Assembly (NCBI GenBank): GCA_035235625.1 | Contig: CP141141.1 | Location: 38,835,719-38,899,718, forward strand | Direction of reading: 5' to 3' | Source: Saururus chinensis | Taxonomy: Eukaryota; Streptophyta; Magnoliopsida; Piperales; Saururaceae | Length of the DNA: 64,000 bases | Part shown: positions 48,897-60,785 of the stretch, one piece after another | Layout of the letters: the number at the start of each line of letters is the position of its first letter | Position numbering within the stretch: position 1 is the stretch's first letter | The notes under the pieces: model-generated | What the model was told of the DNA's origin: nothing | What the model saw: the letters and a program-made list of their open reading frames with translations, nothing else | Databases searched by the model: none | Position numbers and translations under genes: made by a program

Positions 48897-50948
48897 GGAA
48901 GGGGTGGAGGTTGGTGACAGGAGGTTAGCATTTCATTTGTGTTTATTCTATATATGCATGATGCACGTATAGACGATTAGTCGAATTTGATTGCCCTTCT
49001 TCCACCAACTAAATTTATAATATTACAGATAGTTCTTCTATGTCTATCACAAAGTAATGGTCAGCCGGGTCCAAGGCTCTTGCATATGCATGATCGACAT
49101 CAAGCACGTTATTCAGCTGATCGTCAGTATTCCCCTCTTATATTGCCAACTACCCTCAGAAATATTTTTTGTATTACAAATATGCAACGATAATGCTTAG
49201 TTACTGCAAATTCTATCCATGATTGTTATATATTTGTCATTTGTGTACCTACTAACGGGGAAGGTACCAAAAAAGGTATCAGCGACGATCAGCGACCGTC
49301 GTTGTTTTGTACGTCCCAAAGACTGTGGCTAAAATTTTCAGCGACGGTCTCCCGCCCGTAGGAGGTGCCATAATCTGTGCGTAAACAAGGGAAAAACTAA
49401 ATCAGCCACGATAGTCAAATAAACCATAATTACACCAAATCATCCGATCGAAGAAATTAGCAAAAAATCAGTGGTCTGAGCGAAGAGGGATGGGGAGGGG
49501 AAGATGGAGGAGTATCCGATGAGAAGCTTTGACGCTGGCAAGTCATGGCGCACACTGCCGGTCATGGTGCCTTAAATTTTCAGAGGTCACATCCCACTGC
49601 CATTCGTTCAGAACTAGGTCGTTGCACTCATCTTCTCTGATGGGCTCCATAGCACGCAACTTGTATGGATATTTATAATTTCTCAAATGGGAAAATTCAG
49701 GCAATAAATGCAGCAACACATAAGAAGGAGCAGTCATACAACGCGGGTTAGGATGCAACGGGATGGTGAGTTCAAATAGTATGTGCATTGGAAAGGGTAT
49801 AATGCAGGTGGAGTTGTAGCTGGACATATATCAAACGACTAGTAGTGACGTTAGGATGAAAGATTCTATGTTTTTCATCCAACCATAGAGAGAATGTAAC
49901 AATATTTGCTTACAAGGTAATAATTTCATAATGTGACTGCATTTCCAACAAGATGTATAAAATTTATTAATTATGTGCATAATGCAATATTCTCAATCTC
50001 TTATTATTATATTAATATTCAACACAGATTAAGAAATGCAATATTGCATGTTGCTCTTTGGTGAAGTTTTATTCCAAACATCCAAATTCCCTAAGTTTAG
50101 ACACAAAGAAAATCAACTTCTTGTATTATGTGTTGATGAGATACTTCACAGCAATGATTACATTAATGTTCATATTGAAACTGAGGAGTTTTTTTTTATA
50201 GAATTCTATGTTAACACATTGACATTTTGCACCAATACGATTCTTAGAAGGCAGTTTTGTTTAGCAAAATTTGATTATGAAGATTCAAACTCTAAGCTGG
50301 GGTGGGAACCATGGACAAGGAGATCTCCTATTAAACTTTTGTGCTATTATAGGTATAGAGTAATAATTGATGAAGGTGAAATATACATGTTAATATTATT
50401 TTTTAGTTTCATAATGTAATTGAAAGTGGATAAAGTATACCATTGAATGCTCAGGTAAGAACGTTAGAAAAGATCTATGTATGAGAGGGAGACATAAGAG
50501 AATTTGGATGAAATTAATAAAAAAATGATATGACTATGCGGGATTTTATGAAAGAGTTGGTACAAAATAGCCTAAAATGAAACTGTAAGATCTATATAGC
50601 CAACCTCAAATTATTAAAAAATGACACCACTGAATTATAATTATGATAATGATAATGCAATCAAATCCTCACATGGATAATATGCCTCACGTAGATAATA
50701 TGAATGCTGATTACTAGAAAAGGAAGTTTAGATAAACACGTGTAATGCACATGCACTTGACTAGTATCAATTACAAACCATGTCACTCATTTAAAAAAAA
50801 AAACCTCCACACTACCATTTTTTAAATTTTATGAGTTATGAGACCGAGTTTGGATAGTCTTAACCCAAATTTAAACTTTGGACTCGAATGTCCAAAATAT
50901 TTACTTGTTATAATTATAAAAATCATAATTCATGTTATAATCTAATCT

Positions 50949-51086
50949 AAATACTCTCTTTGTCCCACATTAGCAGTTTCAATCAAATTTTCACAATGAA
51001 CTAATTTTTTTTTCAAAATAAATTAAAATTACTTTGATTTAAAAAACCAAATAGAGTTTATTTATGTGGGACAGAATATTCTTTAG
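50949..51086. mobile_element. Stowaway-like MITE
   Basis: The left end ATACTCTCTTTGTCCCACAT mirrors the right end ATGTGGGACAGAATATTC, close to the CTCCCTCCGTCCCACA consensus of plant Stowaway elements. The interior is AT-rich and non-coding. Confidence 0.65.
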
Positions 51087-51410
51087 GTTAATAGTAGTAA
51101 TAATTGCACGTATATAGTTAAATTAACATATTTTATTTATTTAACGAAGCCTTTTTGAAAATTATGCGTGATGTGTGGTGCAGCATGTGGAGGGGAAAGG
51201 TGGCTGGATAGTGTACTCAAAGATGTTGCCCGGCCTGCGTCTTTGGGTGCTAAATTGACAGTGCCAAGGACCTGAATCACACCCCATATATTAACAAAAG
51301 GAAAAGAGAGGAAGGCTAACATTTTTGTTTGAAACTGACACTAAGCCACAAAGTGTGACAAAAATGACAAATGCCGGTCGCATGGGACATATTTTTATTC
51401 ACTTCATTAA

Positions 51411-51588
51411 TACTTTCTCCATCCTAAATTAATAGTTATTTTGGTAACAAAGTTTATTTTATATTTAAAGCTCTATTTTATTTAATTTAGGCGTAATCAC
51501 CAGCTTATTTTTCTTTCTATTGTGTTTCACTATTTAATAAAAATTACTATTTTTTAAATATAGCTATTGATATAAGAGGGAGTATATC
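51411..51588. mobile_element. Stowaway-like MITE
   Basis: TACTTTCTCCATCCTAAATT at the left mirrors TATAAGAGGGAGTATA at the right. Internal CTATTTTATTTAATTTAGG and AAAAATTACTATTTTTTAAA also suggest self-complementarity. Confidence 0.6.
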
Positions 51589-51821
51589 TTTAATATAGGC
51601 AAATATTATTTTTCATGTACTCTTCGTCTTACATTAATAGTTCCATTTGGTTTTTCCAAATCAAGTTGTTTAACACTTAACTTGTCATTAAAAAAAACTT
51701 AAATAAGAAGAGTATAAAAAATCGTGCATATATATCTAGTCCTGATTCTCACGCATTTTCCCGGCTGTGATTGGATGATTGCCCCGTCGCACCACAAATG
51801 GTGCGAGGGCCTCACGCTAGA

Positions 51822-51915
51822 TCTGAAGCCAGGAAACCACGAGTTCATAAGATAAGATAAAGATCTGAAGCCAGGAAATCACGAGTTCATAAGATAAGAT
51901 AAGATAAGATCCGAA
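51822..51915. repeat. 46-bp duplication with GATAAGATAAG runs
   Basis: AGATCTGAAGCCAGGAAA followed by CACGAGTTCATAAGATAAG occurs twice in tandem with one or two differences. The second copy ends in four GATAAGA-type steps. Confidence 0.9.
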
Positions 51916-52180
51916 GTGAGGAAAGTTGAATGTTGACGTTATGATGACAACTAAAACGGGAAGCATGACTCTATTTCCATGGACACCGGATATTGATTTT
52001 GCTTGCATAAAAAAATTACAAAGATGAAATATAATCTCATAAGAAAAAAGATTACTAATATAGAAAGCAGCAACATTAATTGAGCGAGGAAATAATGCAA
52101 CATAAAGTTTGTCATGATTATACATCTTATTATAGACGGATTCTGTAACACTTAAACATTTATGTATTGCACCAACATAA

Positions 52181-53287
52181 TTAACTTGAGTGAGTAGATG
52201 CTTCAAACTTGCTTAGGCCAGCCTTAATATCAGCAGAGACTTCTGAAAGTGCAGGCTTGGCCTTGCTCAGCATGCTTTTGGCTAGAGCCACCGTCTTTTC
52301 GGATGCCAAGCAGAAGACCCCGGTGCTACATGAAGCTGAAACAATTGCCATGCTCATGGAAGCGGTTGAAGCGGAGACAAAAAGGACACCGGCCAAGATT
52401 ATGAACACGGCACTGGCAGTGGCCGTGAAGAAGAAGAGCAAGAAGGCCAGCACTGCCACCACCACCAGAAGGGCCAACTTCCCAACCGTAATGACGAGAA
52501 GGAGTCGGAGAGGATTATGGCCAACCCAGTCCTGAAGCTTTTGAAACAAAGGAGTGTAAGAGGAAAGGGAGAGGGGGTGTTTGAGAACATTCTGCAAGGA
52601 AGCAGGGATGAATTTCGAGACGATATTGGTCAGGGACGCCTCTATGGACTGCTTAATCATATCTTCAATCGCATTTGTGGGATTCAGACTCGACGTGGCC
52701 TGCTTCCCAATGTCCTGAATCACATTCAGGGGATTCAGACTCCCCGCCGTCCCCTGAAGCACGTTCATGGGATTCAGACTCGTCGTGGTCTGCGTACCAG
52801 CGCTGTGAATAACATTCAGGGGATTCAGACTCCCCGCCGTCCCCTGAAGCACGTTCATGGGATTCAGACTCGTCGTGGCCTGCGTACCAGAGCTGTGAAT
52901 AACATTCAGGGGATTCAGACTCGTTGTGGCCTGCGTACCAGAGCTGTGAATAACATTCAGGGGATTCAGACTCGCCGCCGCCTCCTGAAGCACATTCGTG
53001 GGATTCAGACTCGTCGCGGCCTGCGTCCCAGCGCTCTGAATAACATTCATAGGATTCAGACTCGCCGCCGCCTCCTGAAGCACATTCGTGGGATTCAGAC
53101 TCGTCGTGGCCTGCGTCCCATGAGACACATTCGTGGGATTCAGACTCGACGCCGCGGCCTGAATCACGTTCAGGGGATTCAGACTGGTCGCGGCCTGCGT
53201 CCCAGTGTTTTGAGCCACATTCAGGGGATCCAGAGTCGCCGTTGCCTGCTTCCCAATGTTCTGAAGCACATTCATGGGATTCAGCAT
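52181..53287 (-). CDS. Repeat protein with 14 LNPxNV motifs and a hydrophobic C-terminal domain
   Basis: One uninterrupted 368-codon minus-strand frame from ATG at 53287. Residues 1-210 are 14 tandem units of 13-20 residues, each with (S/T)L(N/D)P(L/M/T)N(V/A)(I/L/A), then a Thr/Ala/Gln linker such as HSSGTQATT or QEAAA; long and short units alternate in the second half. Residues about 246-258 (LFQKLQDWVGHNP) lead into an unbroken hydrophobic, Ala/Val/Leu/Phe-rich stretch at about 260-327, long enough for a hairpin or two spans. The tail (about 328-368) is amphipathic with regular Lys/Ala. The hydrophobic part resembles that of the right-edge gene. I do not recognise the family. Lipid-droplet or endomembrane association is only an inference from the long hydrophobic block preceded by amphipathic-like repeats. 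An upstream exon cannot be excluded, since the frame extends 13 codons above the ATG. Confidence 0.65.
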   Translation of the reverse strand: MLNPMNVLQNIGKQATATLDPLNVAQNTGTQAATSLNPLNVIQAAASSLNPTNVSHGTQATTSLNPTNVLQEAAASLNPMNVIQSAGTQAATSLNPTNVLQEAAASLNPLNVIHSSGTQATTSLNPLNVIHSSGTQATTSLNPMNVLQGTAGSLNPLNVIHSAGTQTTTSLNPMNVLQGTAGSLNPLNVIQDIGKQATSSLNPTNAIEDMIKQSIEASLTNIVSKFIPASLQNVLKHPLSLSSYTPLFQKLQDWVGHNPLRLLLVITVGKLALLVVVAVLAFLLFFFTATASAVFIILAGVLFVSASTASMSMAIVSASCSTGVFCLASEKTVALAKSMLSKAKPALSEVSADIKAGLSKFEASTHSS

Positions 53288-53724
53288 CGCTCTATTTTTC
53301 TGAAGAAGAAGCCCACGTCTTAGTAGCGTTCACCTTTGGCTGCCATGAACATGCAAAGTTCAATGTATTAATAGAAGTTAGGTTGTGCCATGGGTAACTA
53401 TCATCACCAAGTGGGAGGCCGGATCGTGCAACTCGCACATCTCCGGTTCCAAACACGTGATTCTGTCCTCTACTTAACATTTCCGGAATCATACCCACAG
53501 AAATGTTTTACTTTGTTTTTTGATCGAGATGTGTACCTTTAATTAGGAGTAACGCATGCATGGAAGCGATTAGTATTAATTTTTGCATGTAAAAGTCTTC
53601 AAGACCTAATTCATCATTTTCGTACAAATGATCTTTAAGAGAATTGGCTAAGATAGAACACCAAATTTGGGCCCTTTCCGAGGCGAAGCTCCCTTCGTCT
53701 TAAATAAAAAAAAGAACGCGTTTA
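53288..53724. other. Upstream flank of the 52 kb gene
   Basis: No gene is visible. A 68-codon minus-strand ORF (53292-53498) overlaps the start of the 52 kb gene in another frame and has no recognisable motif. Confidence 0.4.
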
Positions 53725-55045
53725 TCTGCACCCCGAAAACCCCCTCAGTACCCCGTATCTCCCTTACCTCATGTTAATTTATAAAAAATTTTCATATACA
53801 CTTCTATCTTAAATTATATTTTTGTTTTACTTTAGTACCCCTCCTATTTACTCATTTTGTACCCTACCAGTTTCTGAGATATTTTTTTTATCATACCTTC
53901 CCTTCCCTATCGCGGGTGGGTAGAGGTCTGGATTGTTTTTGCCAGAGAGCATACTGGTAAGCGCCTACCGTATGCTTCCTTGTAATCCGTCGGGGGGCAC
54001 CCACTGTGAGAGCAGTTTCAGAAAGATTGTTTGAGATCCAATGCGGGTTATTTGTTCTCTCGGTGGGCGCCCACTGCATGCTTCTTTGTAATCTGTTAGA
54101 GGGCGCCCACTTTGAGAGCAGTTCCAGAAATATTGTCGGAGATCCAATGCGGGTCATCTGTTCTTTCGGTGGGCACCAACCGCATGCTTCCTTGTAATCT
54201 ATTGGGGGGCGCCCACTGTAAGAGCAGTTCCAGAAAGATTACCGGGGCTCCAAAGCGAGCCATCTGCTCTCTCGGTGGGCACCTACCATATGATTCTTTG
54301 TACTCTGTCGGGGGGTACCCACTGTGAGAGCAGTTCTAGAAGGATTCCCTGGGCTCCAATGCAAGCCATCTACTCTCACGATGGGTGTCCACCGTATGAT
54401 ACTTTGTAATCCATCGGGGGGCGCCCACTGTAAGAGCAGTTCTAGAAAGATTGACAGGCTCCAAAGCAGGCCATCTGCTCTCTTGGTGGGTGCTCACCAT
54501 ATATTCTTTGTAATCTGTTGGGGGGTGCCCACTGTGATAACAGTTCCAGAAGGATTTCCTGGGCTCTAATGCAGGCCATATGGGCACATGCAATCAAAAT
54601 CTTCAAGGGTGAAAAGAATTCCTACAAGTTCTTCCAAAAAATTTTGCATTTTTCTAGGCACATGCAATTAAAATTTTCACTGGTTTCTGGTTTTTCTTGG
54701 CGCCGTGTAATTAGGAACTTCAAATTGGAGCTGGTTCGTTTGGATTTGCCTTGTCTTCTTTCTAACAAATTCTCCACACATCTGATGCTATATGCCACCT
54801 TTAAAATGAGATCAAGAGACAAAAAATCACTGCTTTCAAAAGCTACGCTGGCGGGAACTCAGGGAAGATGGTCGCCGACCGTAGGAGGTGAGGAGATACA
54901 TCATGACAGTGTTCTGTGGGTTTATTTGGGGTAATGAGATGAGAAATTTCTTGGGGGCAAATGGGGTACAGGAGAAACTTGAAATTACCCAAATTTTTCT
55001 ATGAAACAGGGTATTGAGGGGTATTGAGGGGTGTATATAATTGTA
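53725..55045. mobile_element. Possible TIR element carrying a minisatellite
   Basis: The left end (CACCCCGAAAACCCCCTCAGTACCCC region, 53730-53756) is roughly complementary to the right end (GGGGTATTGAGGGGTGTATA, about 55017-55039). The interior holds the 106-bp array at 53945-54582 and no coding sequence. The TIR match is imperfect and I find no clear target duplication, so this is tentative. Confidence 0.35.
53945..54582. repeat. Minisatellite, six copies of about 106 bp
   Basis: Each copy contains GTGGGCGCCCACTG-like dyads, CTTTGTAATCTGT(C/T)GGGGGG, CACTGT(G/A)AGAGCAGTTC(C/T)AGAA and a final TCTGCTCTCTCG. From the third copy onward two versions alternate, one with AAAGATTxxCxGGCTCCAAAGC and one with AAGGATTxCCTGGGCTCCAATGC. 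The array is open in several frames and so produces spurious ORFs. Confidence 0.9.
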
Positions 55046-58000
55046 TTCATAAAAAAAAATATTTTATATTAATAATTTTATTTTGTTTAATTTAAATAAT
55101 TAAATACTTTAAAAGGAGTATGATAAAGTTTATTTTCTCTTTTATGTGGGTTTTATCATTTAATAAAAATTACTATTTTTTTAAATATAATTATTCATAT
55201 AAAACGGAAGAAATATTAATTAATAATTCACTTGTTAATATTGACGGATAGTTCGTAAGCCGCCCCTGTTTTAAAAGGCTTACTTTAAAAAAAATGACCT
55301 CATTTCCCTGAATTGTGTTATTTTTTTTCTATTTTACCCACCTCATTCACTATTCAACTTGAAACATTTCTCAGTGGACTCACCAACATCCACCGACAAC
55401 TGCACCAAAGTTCTAGCTGCACAACGTTTATTAGTTAGTGAACACTATGATAGTGGCTAGATATTGCCACAATATACCAAAAAATTATGTAGTCCCCGGA
55501 AGCATTTTGGTGGTGGCTGGCCACTGTCAATTAATGAATACTATGATGTTGGCTGGCCATCACCAGAATGCTTCCAGAAATAATACAATCACTTGACGTA
55601 TTCTCGCATTGGTCAAGTTCCAAAGGAAGGGTGCCCATGGGTGGAAGGCGAAGTAGATACAGGGGTCGGGGTTGGCATGTAACGCATGTTGTTGTTGGGA
55701 GTAGTAGGACGCACATGGCAATGACGGGTGGTGTTGGCTGTGGAATAGAGGGAAAGGAAGAAGAAGAAGGAGAAGTAGGAAGAGTTGAGCAATCAGGGCC
55801 GGTGTCATGGGCATGAAGCTTTGCCTAGCGTCCGCACTCGTGATGGCATGGCTGCACCGTGCAACCAGCAGCCACTCTCTTCCCTTCCCACTCGTATGCG
55901 CAAGGGAAAACAAATAAAATAACCAACCTGCAACACAAGTCCGACCTGGTGCAAGGGTCTCCGCCCAAGCTATGTAGATCAATCCAGCATGAAGTACACA
56001 AGCAAGGAGATGGCTAGGCCGAACCACCAAGGCTGAGAACTCTCCTCCCTTTCTCCCTGGTTCGCTGTGCAGAAAGATCAGAGCTTTTTCATCAACTAAT
56101 CAGCCTGGCCGCCCCATACCTTCTCCTTATATAGACTTAGCCATAGGCTGGCCGTCCTAGCTCTACTAGGAGTATAAAACCCACCCAATACAAGTGTTCT
56201 CACCCTGTCCAACTCTCAGCCCAAAACCATTCCGGGATTGCACAAATTAGGAGTCCTTCGCGAGTCCGTCTTCCGCTAGAAGTCCTCCTCCAACCTGCCT
56301 CCAAGAGTCAGCCAATCCAAGGGAACTAGCCAACCAACTCCCATCCGCCTTAGGAGTGTAGCCAGCATACATGTACGAGTCCTGTCCGTCCTAGGAGTCT
56401 GCTGCCCAGTCTTCTACTCCAACTAGGAATGCCCCCAACCAGCATCGCTGAATCCTATCTGCCTTAGGAGTCCTCCCCTAAGTCCAAGCAGCGCTCCGCT
56501 TCGCCGCTAGAGTCCCGCCCGTGCTAGGACTCCTACCCAGCCTGCTCCGCAAGGCGAGTAGCTCGTCCGGAACATCTCCTGCGCTGTCCCAGCATCCGTC
56601 CGTGCCCAAGGGGCTGTCTAGGCTATCCGCTGCCTAGCAAAACTCAGCTGTCCGCAACCAAGTATGAGGGTAGCCGCCCCCTTTCCGCATCCATCAAGTT
56701 TAGGGGGTAACAACCGGGCACGAGGGAGGGGCATATGATTCCAACACTGCGGGAAGTGGATTGGGAAGATGTGGGGTGGATACTGGGTAAGGATTAAGGG
56801 GAAAAAATCATAGGGACTGGGTGGGAAGCCTATTTTTTCTTTCCTATTGGTGTTTGCTTAACGTGATGATTTCTCCTATAATTAGCAAAATCATACTTCT
56901 ATATTTTTGAACTCTGTATATGGATCCCAAAGAAACACCTACTTACCCCCAAAATATACAATTTTGACATATTTTTTAACTTGCTTAATTGCCCCCCATA
57001 GAATCACTCCTTATCACCCAATATTCCTATTATGGGTTTTGGAGGCCAATTTATAGAGGGAACATAAGTAATAATGATACTAACGTACGTTAACGTGTAT
57101 GCTATCATTTTAATTATTAACGGCTGTCATATGTTCCTTGCGGGCTAACTGTCAACATGAAACATAAAAAATCCTTCCTGTCTGGAGGGGATCCACCAAA
57201 GTTTTCCCCCTCCCAGGGAAAGTTTTAGCGGAAATTTGAAGGGCTTAGCAGGGGTTTTCAGCTCCTGTTTCCCAAACCAGGAAACTAAGGAGACAACTGG
57301 CTGCCCCTTTCCGGCATCATGGCCGGGGTGGCCAAATCGAACCTATCTCTGTTCCCTGCTACCTCACCGGGATGCTAAGAAAGGGGGCGGCTAGTCGTCT
57401 CCATGCTCAATGAGTTTGTAAACCAAGTTCAAATCTTGAGTTTTAAAACATTAAAATGAATTTCCCAAATTATTTTTTCAATCATCTAAATTTTTATCCC
57501 TTTATTCTTAGGACAAATTCATAATTGATTGTATCTTAATTTCATATCTAAAACATTCATTATGTGTCCCATTTTTTTAGACAATAATATTTGTTTTCTT
57601 GAATAAGTTAGCATCTCCTGAATCACGTTTGTTTACACTATTCACGTGTGAGTTCACATGCCTTTCCCCTGATTTGTGCATGGCAGTCATTACACCACCT
57701 CCGCCTATTGATATAAATATTTTTTCGACTTGTTAACGATTTGTTTCAGGTTTTAATGTAATTTGACTAATCAACGTAACTGGCAGGAACTGGGAGTAGT
57801 TAAGCTAGTGGTGCATTAATACTACACTGAATTAATACTTATACTTTCAGACAAGCAGGAATATACAGGATTTTATATCTTATTAGAGACGGACCGGATG
57901 CTGAAGAGTCTAGTCCGTCTAATGATCTAATTTCTACTACACTGAAATATTCATCTACTTCTCTATTATTTTATCTACATTTAGCCATGAAATTGTAAGT

Positions 58001-59339
58001 TTAATGGTGCTGTCATGATTTTTGAAAAAACAAACTATTGATCCATAAAAACTTGTAGCTTTGTGCAGGAAGCATTAGGGAACTAATAGAAATATGAACT
58101 GTATGGCTTCATTTCATTGCATTATATGTTTCTCATTCTAGAAATGTTATGGCAAATGTCATAGTGACGTGCACAAATTTTCTATCTATATTACCTCTCC
58201 ATAAGATGCCCAAAATATATGTTAAAAGAGGAATAAGCTCAAACAACACATTAAAATTGAGTAACGCTACAGTACTGATGTTAAGCTTTAGGTGAAGAAC
58301 CTACTTTATCATTAAAACACCATTGATTAGTAGAGTAAAAAAAAAGTGAGCCCTACTCATTAACGGTGTTTGGATGATGAAGTAAGTTTTTGATATATAA
58401 AAATTAACATCACGAATTTATTTTTCATTGCAAATTTATTTTATAGTATAATTTTTGACTGTATAATTTTGCATTGTGGGCTCACTACACTTTTGACAAA
58501 AAAAATTGGGCTATCGGCTATTTTCCGGAAAGAAACATAATTTACATTTTCATCAATTTGACATCCATAAATTTCATATTTCTCAAAAAGATTTTATGTG
58601 ATACTCTATATTTCTCTAAGAAAAATGTAACTTTAATTTTCATTAGCAAGTTACGTGGTCACCGGAGAAAAACAATATACTAGAATATGGCTATTCACAC
58701 CTTAATTATTTCATGTGTCCCCTAGCAAAAGTAAAAAAATAATATTTTTTTTACTTCGTTACCCTACTCATACCCCATTGGTTTACTTTTTCTTCCCCTA
58801 TGACTTAACTTAAAATATAATAAAACTATTCACTTGTCTTCCCTATTCGTTGTCAGCTAAAAATTAGAGCCTACTATCTACCCCCGCAAGATATTAATGC
58901 ACTAGGACTCCCCGTCTGATACCCCCGCCAAAATCAAACTAGTACTTTTGAAAAAGTACAACTTGTGTCTTTTCCATACTAAACCATCAAACACCTTGAA
59001 ATTTTCATTATGAAACTCCCCATGACTGAGACATTTTTGTGTTTTTTTTAATCGATTGTCTTGACCGAGCTTGCCAAGATCATAAGGCCCAATGAAACCT
59101 TTGAGTATCCCCAAAAAAAAAAAAAAAGGTTGGATTGATGGAATCGCACACGAAAAAGCATAAAGCCCACATAAATTCTTAAAAAGGAAGGATTGATACA
59201 TGACATATTCAAATTCAAATCATACTACCATTAACCCAGAAGCATTTCAGCAACTAAATTAAAAGTGTCTATAAAGCACAAAAGTATTTGAGTTAACTAT
59301 TATACCACAAGCTCAGAAGAATCCAACTTAACACTGTAT
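55046..59339. other. Gene-free repeat-rich region
   Basis: I find no host gene. Apart from a possible solo LTR at 55.7-56.7 kb, the sequence is a mix of AT-rich stretches and short inverted motifs such as CTAACGTACGTTAACG near 57.08 kb. A GGGGTAAG-like relic lies near 58.75 kb. ORFs here are short and unrecognised. Confidence 0.45.
55688..56745 (-). mobile_element. Possible solo LTR of a retrotransposon (fossil)
   Basis: On the minus strand the segment opens TGTTGGAATCATATG at 56745 and could close with CCCAACA near 55688. It contains a promoter-like TATATAAGGAGAAGG. No gag or pol coding remains beside it, so it would be a solo LTR of an undetermined Gypsy or Copia lineage. It looks old; a matching 5-bp target duplication was not found. 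Confidence 0.3.
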
Positions 59340-60785
59340 TTAGGGGTGCTAATGAGTTGAGCCAGCTCGTTGAGCAAGGGTGTCTCGACTCGACTCAACT
59401 CGAATATAGCTCGACTCGAAGCGGCTCAGCTCAAACTAGACTCAAACTCGAATATATTCGAGTCGAACTCAAACATACCTTGGCTCGACTCGACTCGAAT
59501 AAAACTCGAACTCAGCTCGAACTAGACTCGTACTCGACTCAAACTCGAATGAATATGTAAACATGTTTTATAATATACATAAATACATATTAATACCTAT
59601 ATGTACATATGCATAATTTGAAATTTAGATGTGTCATAGAAATTTAACTTAATAAAGTATATACATATATAGTACAATTGGTAAATAATAAAATATATTA
59701 TAGTCTATACTAGGTATTAAATTATATGTCAATCATTAGACAAAAATGTACCGGTAATTAATATTATATATTATTTCTACATGTCAAATAAATTAAGATA
59801 TATTTTTTAAAATTTGGTGTAAAGACTAATGTTGAAATTATTAGAAATTTAAATTTTACAACAATTTACTAAAAGTTCTATATATCATAAGATAAAGGCA
59901 AGTTAAATTCATTTAAGACTAGTTAAAGAGGACAAAACTCCAAGTTTCTTGTTGCTAGTACAATATGATTTTCTTGATAATCATTATTCGAATACTGAGA
60001 TGTAAGCATATAAAAGACATCTCGCCACATACCAGACCAAAATTGAGGGTAGTTATAACCTGAAAATAAAATCCAAAGAAGGGACAACATTGATTATACA
60101 ATTAGATGTTATATTTTCATGCATGCTTAATTAATAATGATATTTTAATATCATATATACTGAAGAATTTGGAGCAATTAAGCTCGAGTGGAGCCTAGTT
60201 TGAGGCTTTGAGATAATTTTTCATGAGCACATATTAATTTTTATTTGTAACTTTTCATATAATTTTAAAAAAATATATTATTAATTAAAATATGTACTTG
60301 GTGCACATTAGATCACAAGAAAGGCAAGCAAATAGAGCTCTCATGTTGCATTATTAAAAGCCACAATACTCTCAAAAGGAGGGACAATTCCAAAGTTTGC
60401 AAAGGTTTCTCTGGGAAGGCCTCTCCCTCTAAATGTGTCGGTGTATCTGATTTAATATCTTATGGATGTGATTTATTTATGACACTTTTAACAAAAATTC
60501 AAATATTTATGATCAACTCAGTCTATGAGCAATATTTATTTATAGAATGTTAAATTGAAATTTTGGATTAAAAAATTAGGTTTATTTTTATATACTGATC
60601 GAGCTCAATTTGAGCTGGGCTCGCCATTGTAATGGAACGAGTTCGAGCTCGAGCTCGTGGTTTTGGTTTGAGTTGAGTTCGAGCTCGTTCGAGCTTCGAG
60701 TCGAGTTCGAGCCAAGTATTCTAACTTCGAGTTCGAGCTGCTTGAGGTAAAAACTCGACTCGACTCGGCTCGTTAGCACCCCTAA
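59340..60785. mobile_element. Non-autonomous hAT-like element, 1.45 kb
   Basis: Perfect 13-bp inverted ends TTAGGGGTGCTAA / TTAGCACCCCTAA at 59340-59352 and 60773-60785 are flanked by the direct repeat CTGTAT (59334-59339 and 60786-60791). About 200 bp of CGACTCGACTC / GAGCTCGAGCTCG-rich sequence follows inside each end. The centre is AT-rich and non-coding. The shorter element at 32.0-32.5 kb has similar ends and composition. Confidence 0.85.

Larger units (their letters stand above)
48897..52180. other. Intergenic region with MITEs and a TE relic
   Basis: No gene is supported. Contents: a relic with CAGCGACGGTC-type wording at about 49255-49390, an unrecognised minus-strand ORF at 49543-49827, an unrecognised plus ORF at 50036-50419, two Stowaway-like MITEs and a 46-bp duplication, the latter three listed separately. 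Confidence 0.5.

Noticed and set aside
49543-49827. 94-codon minus-strand ORF
   Set aside because: It looks protein-like but I recognise no family, splice context or promoter, so I do not call a gene.
52517-53323. 268-codon plus-strand ORF of GIQTRRGLR-type repeats
   Set aside because: It is antisense to the LNPxNV gene and stays open because the repeat unit length is a multiple of three. Only the minus strand carries a coherent hydrophobic domain that resembles another gene.
53891-54593. Several ORFs on both strands across the minisatellite
   Set aside because: The repeat period keeps multiple frames open; composition and alternation across strands argue against coding.
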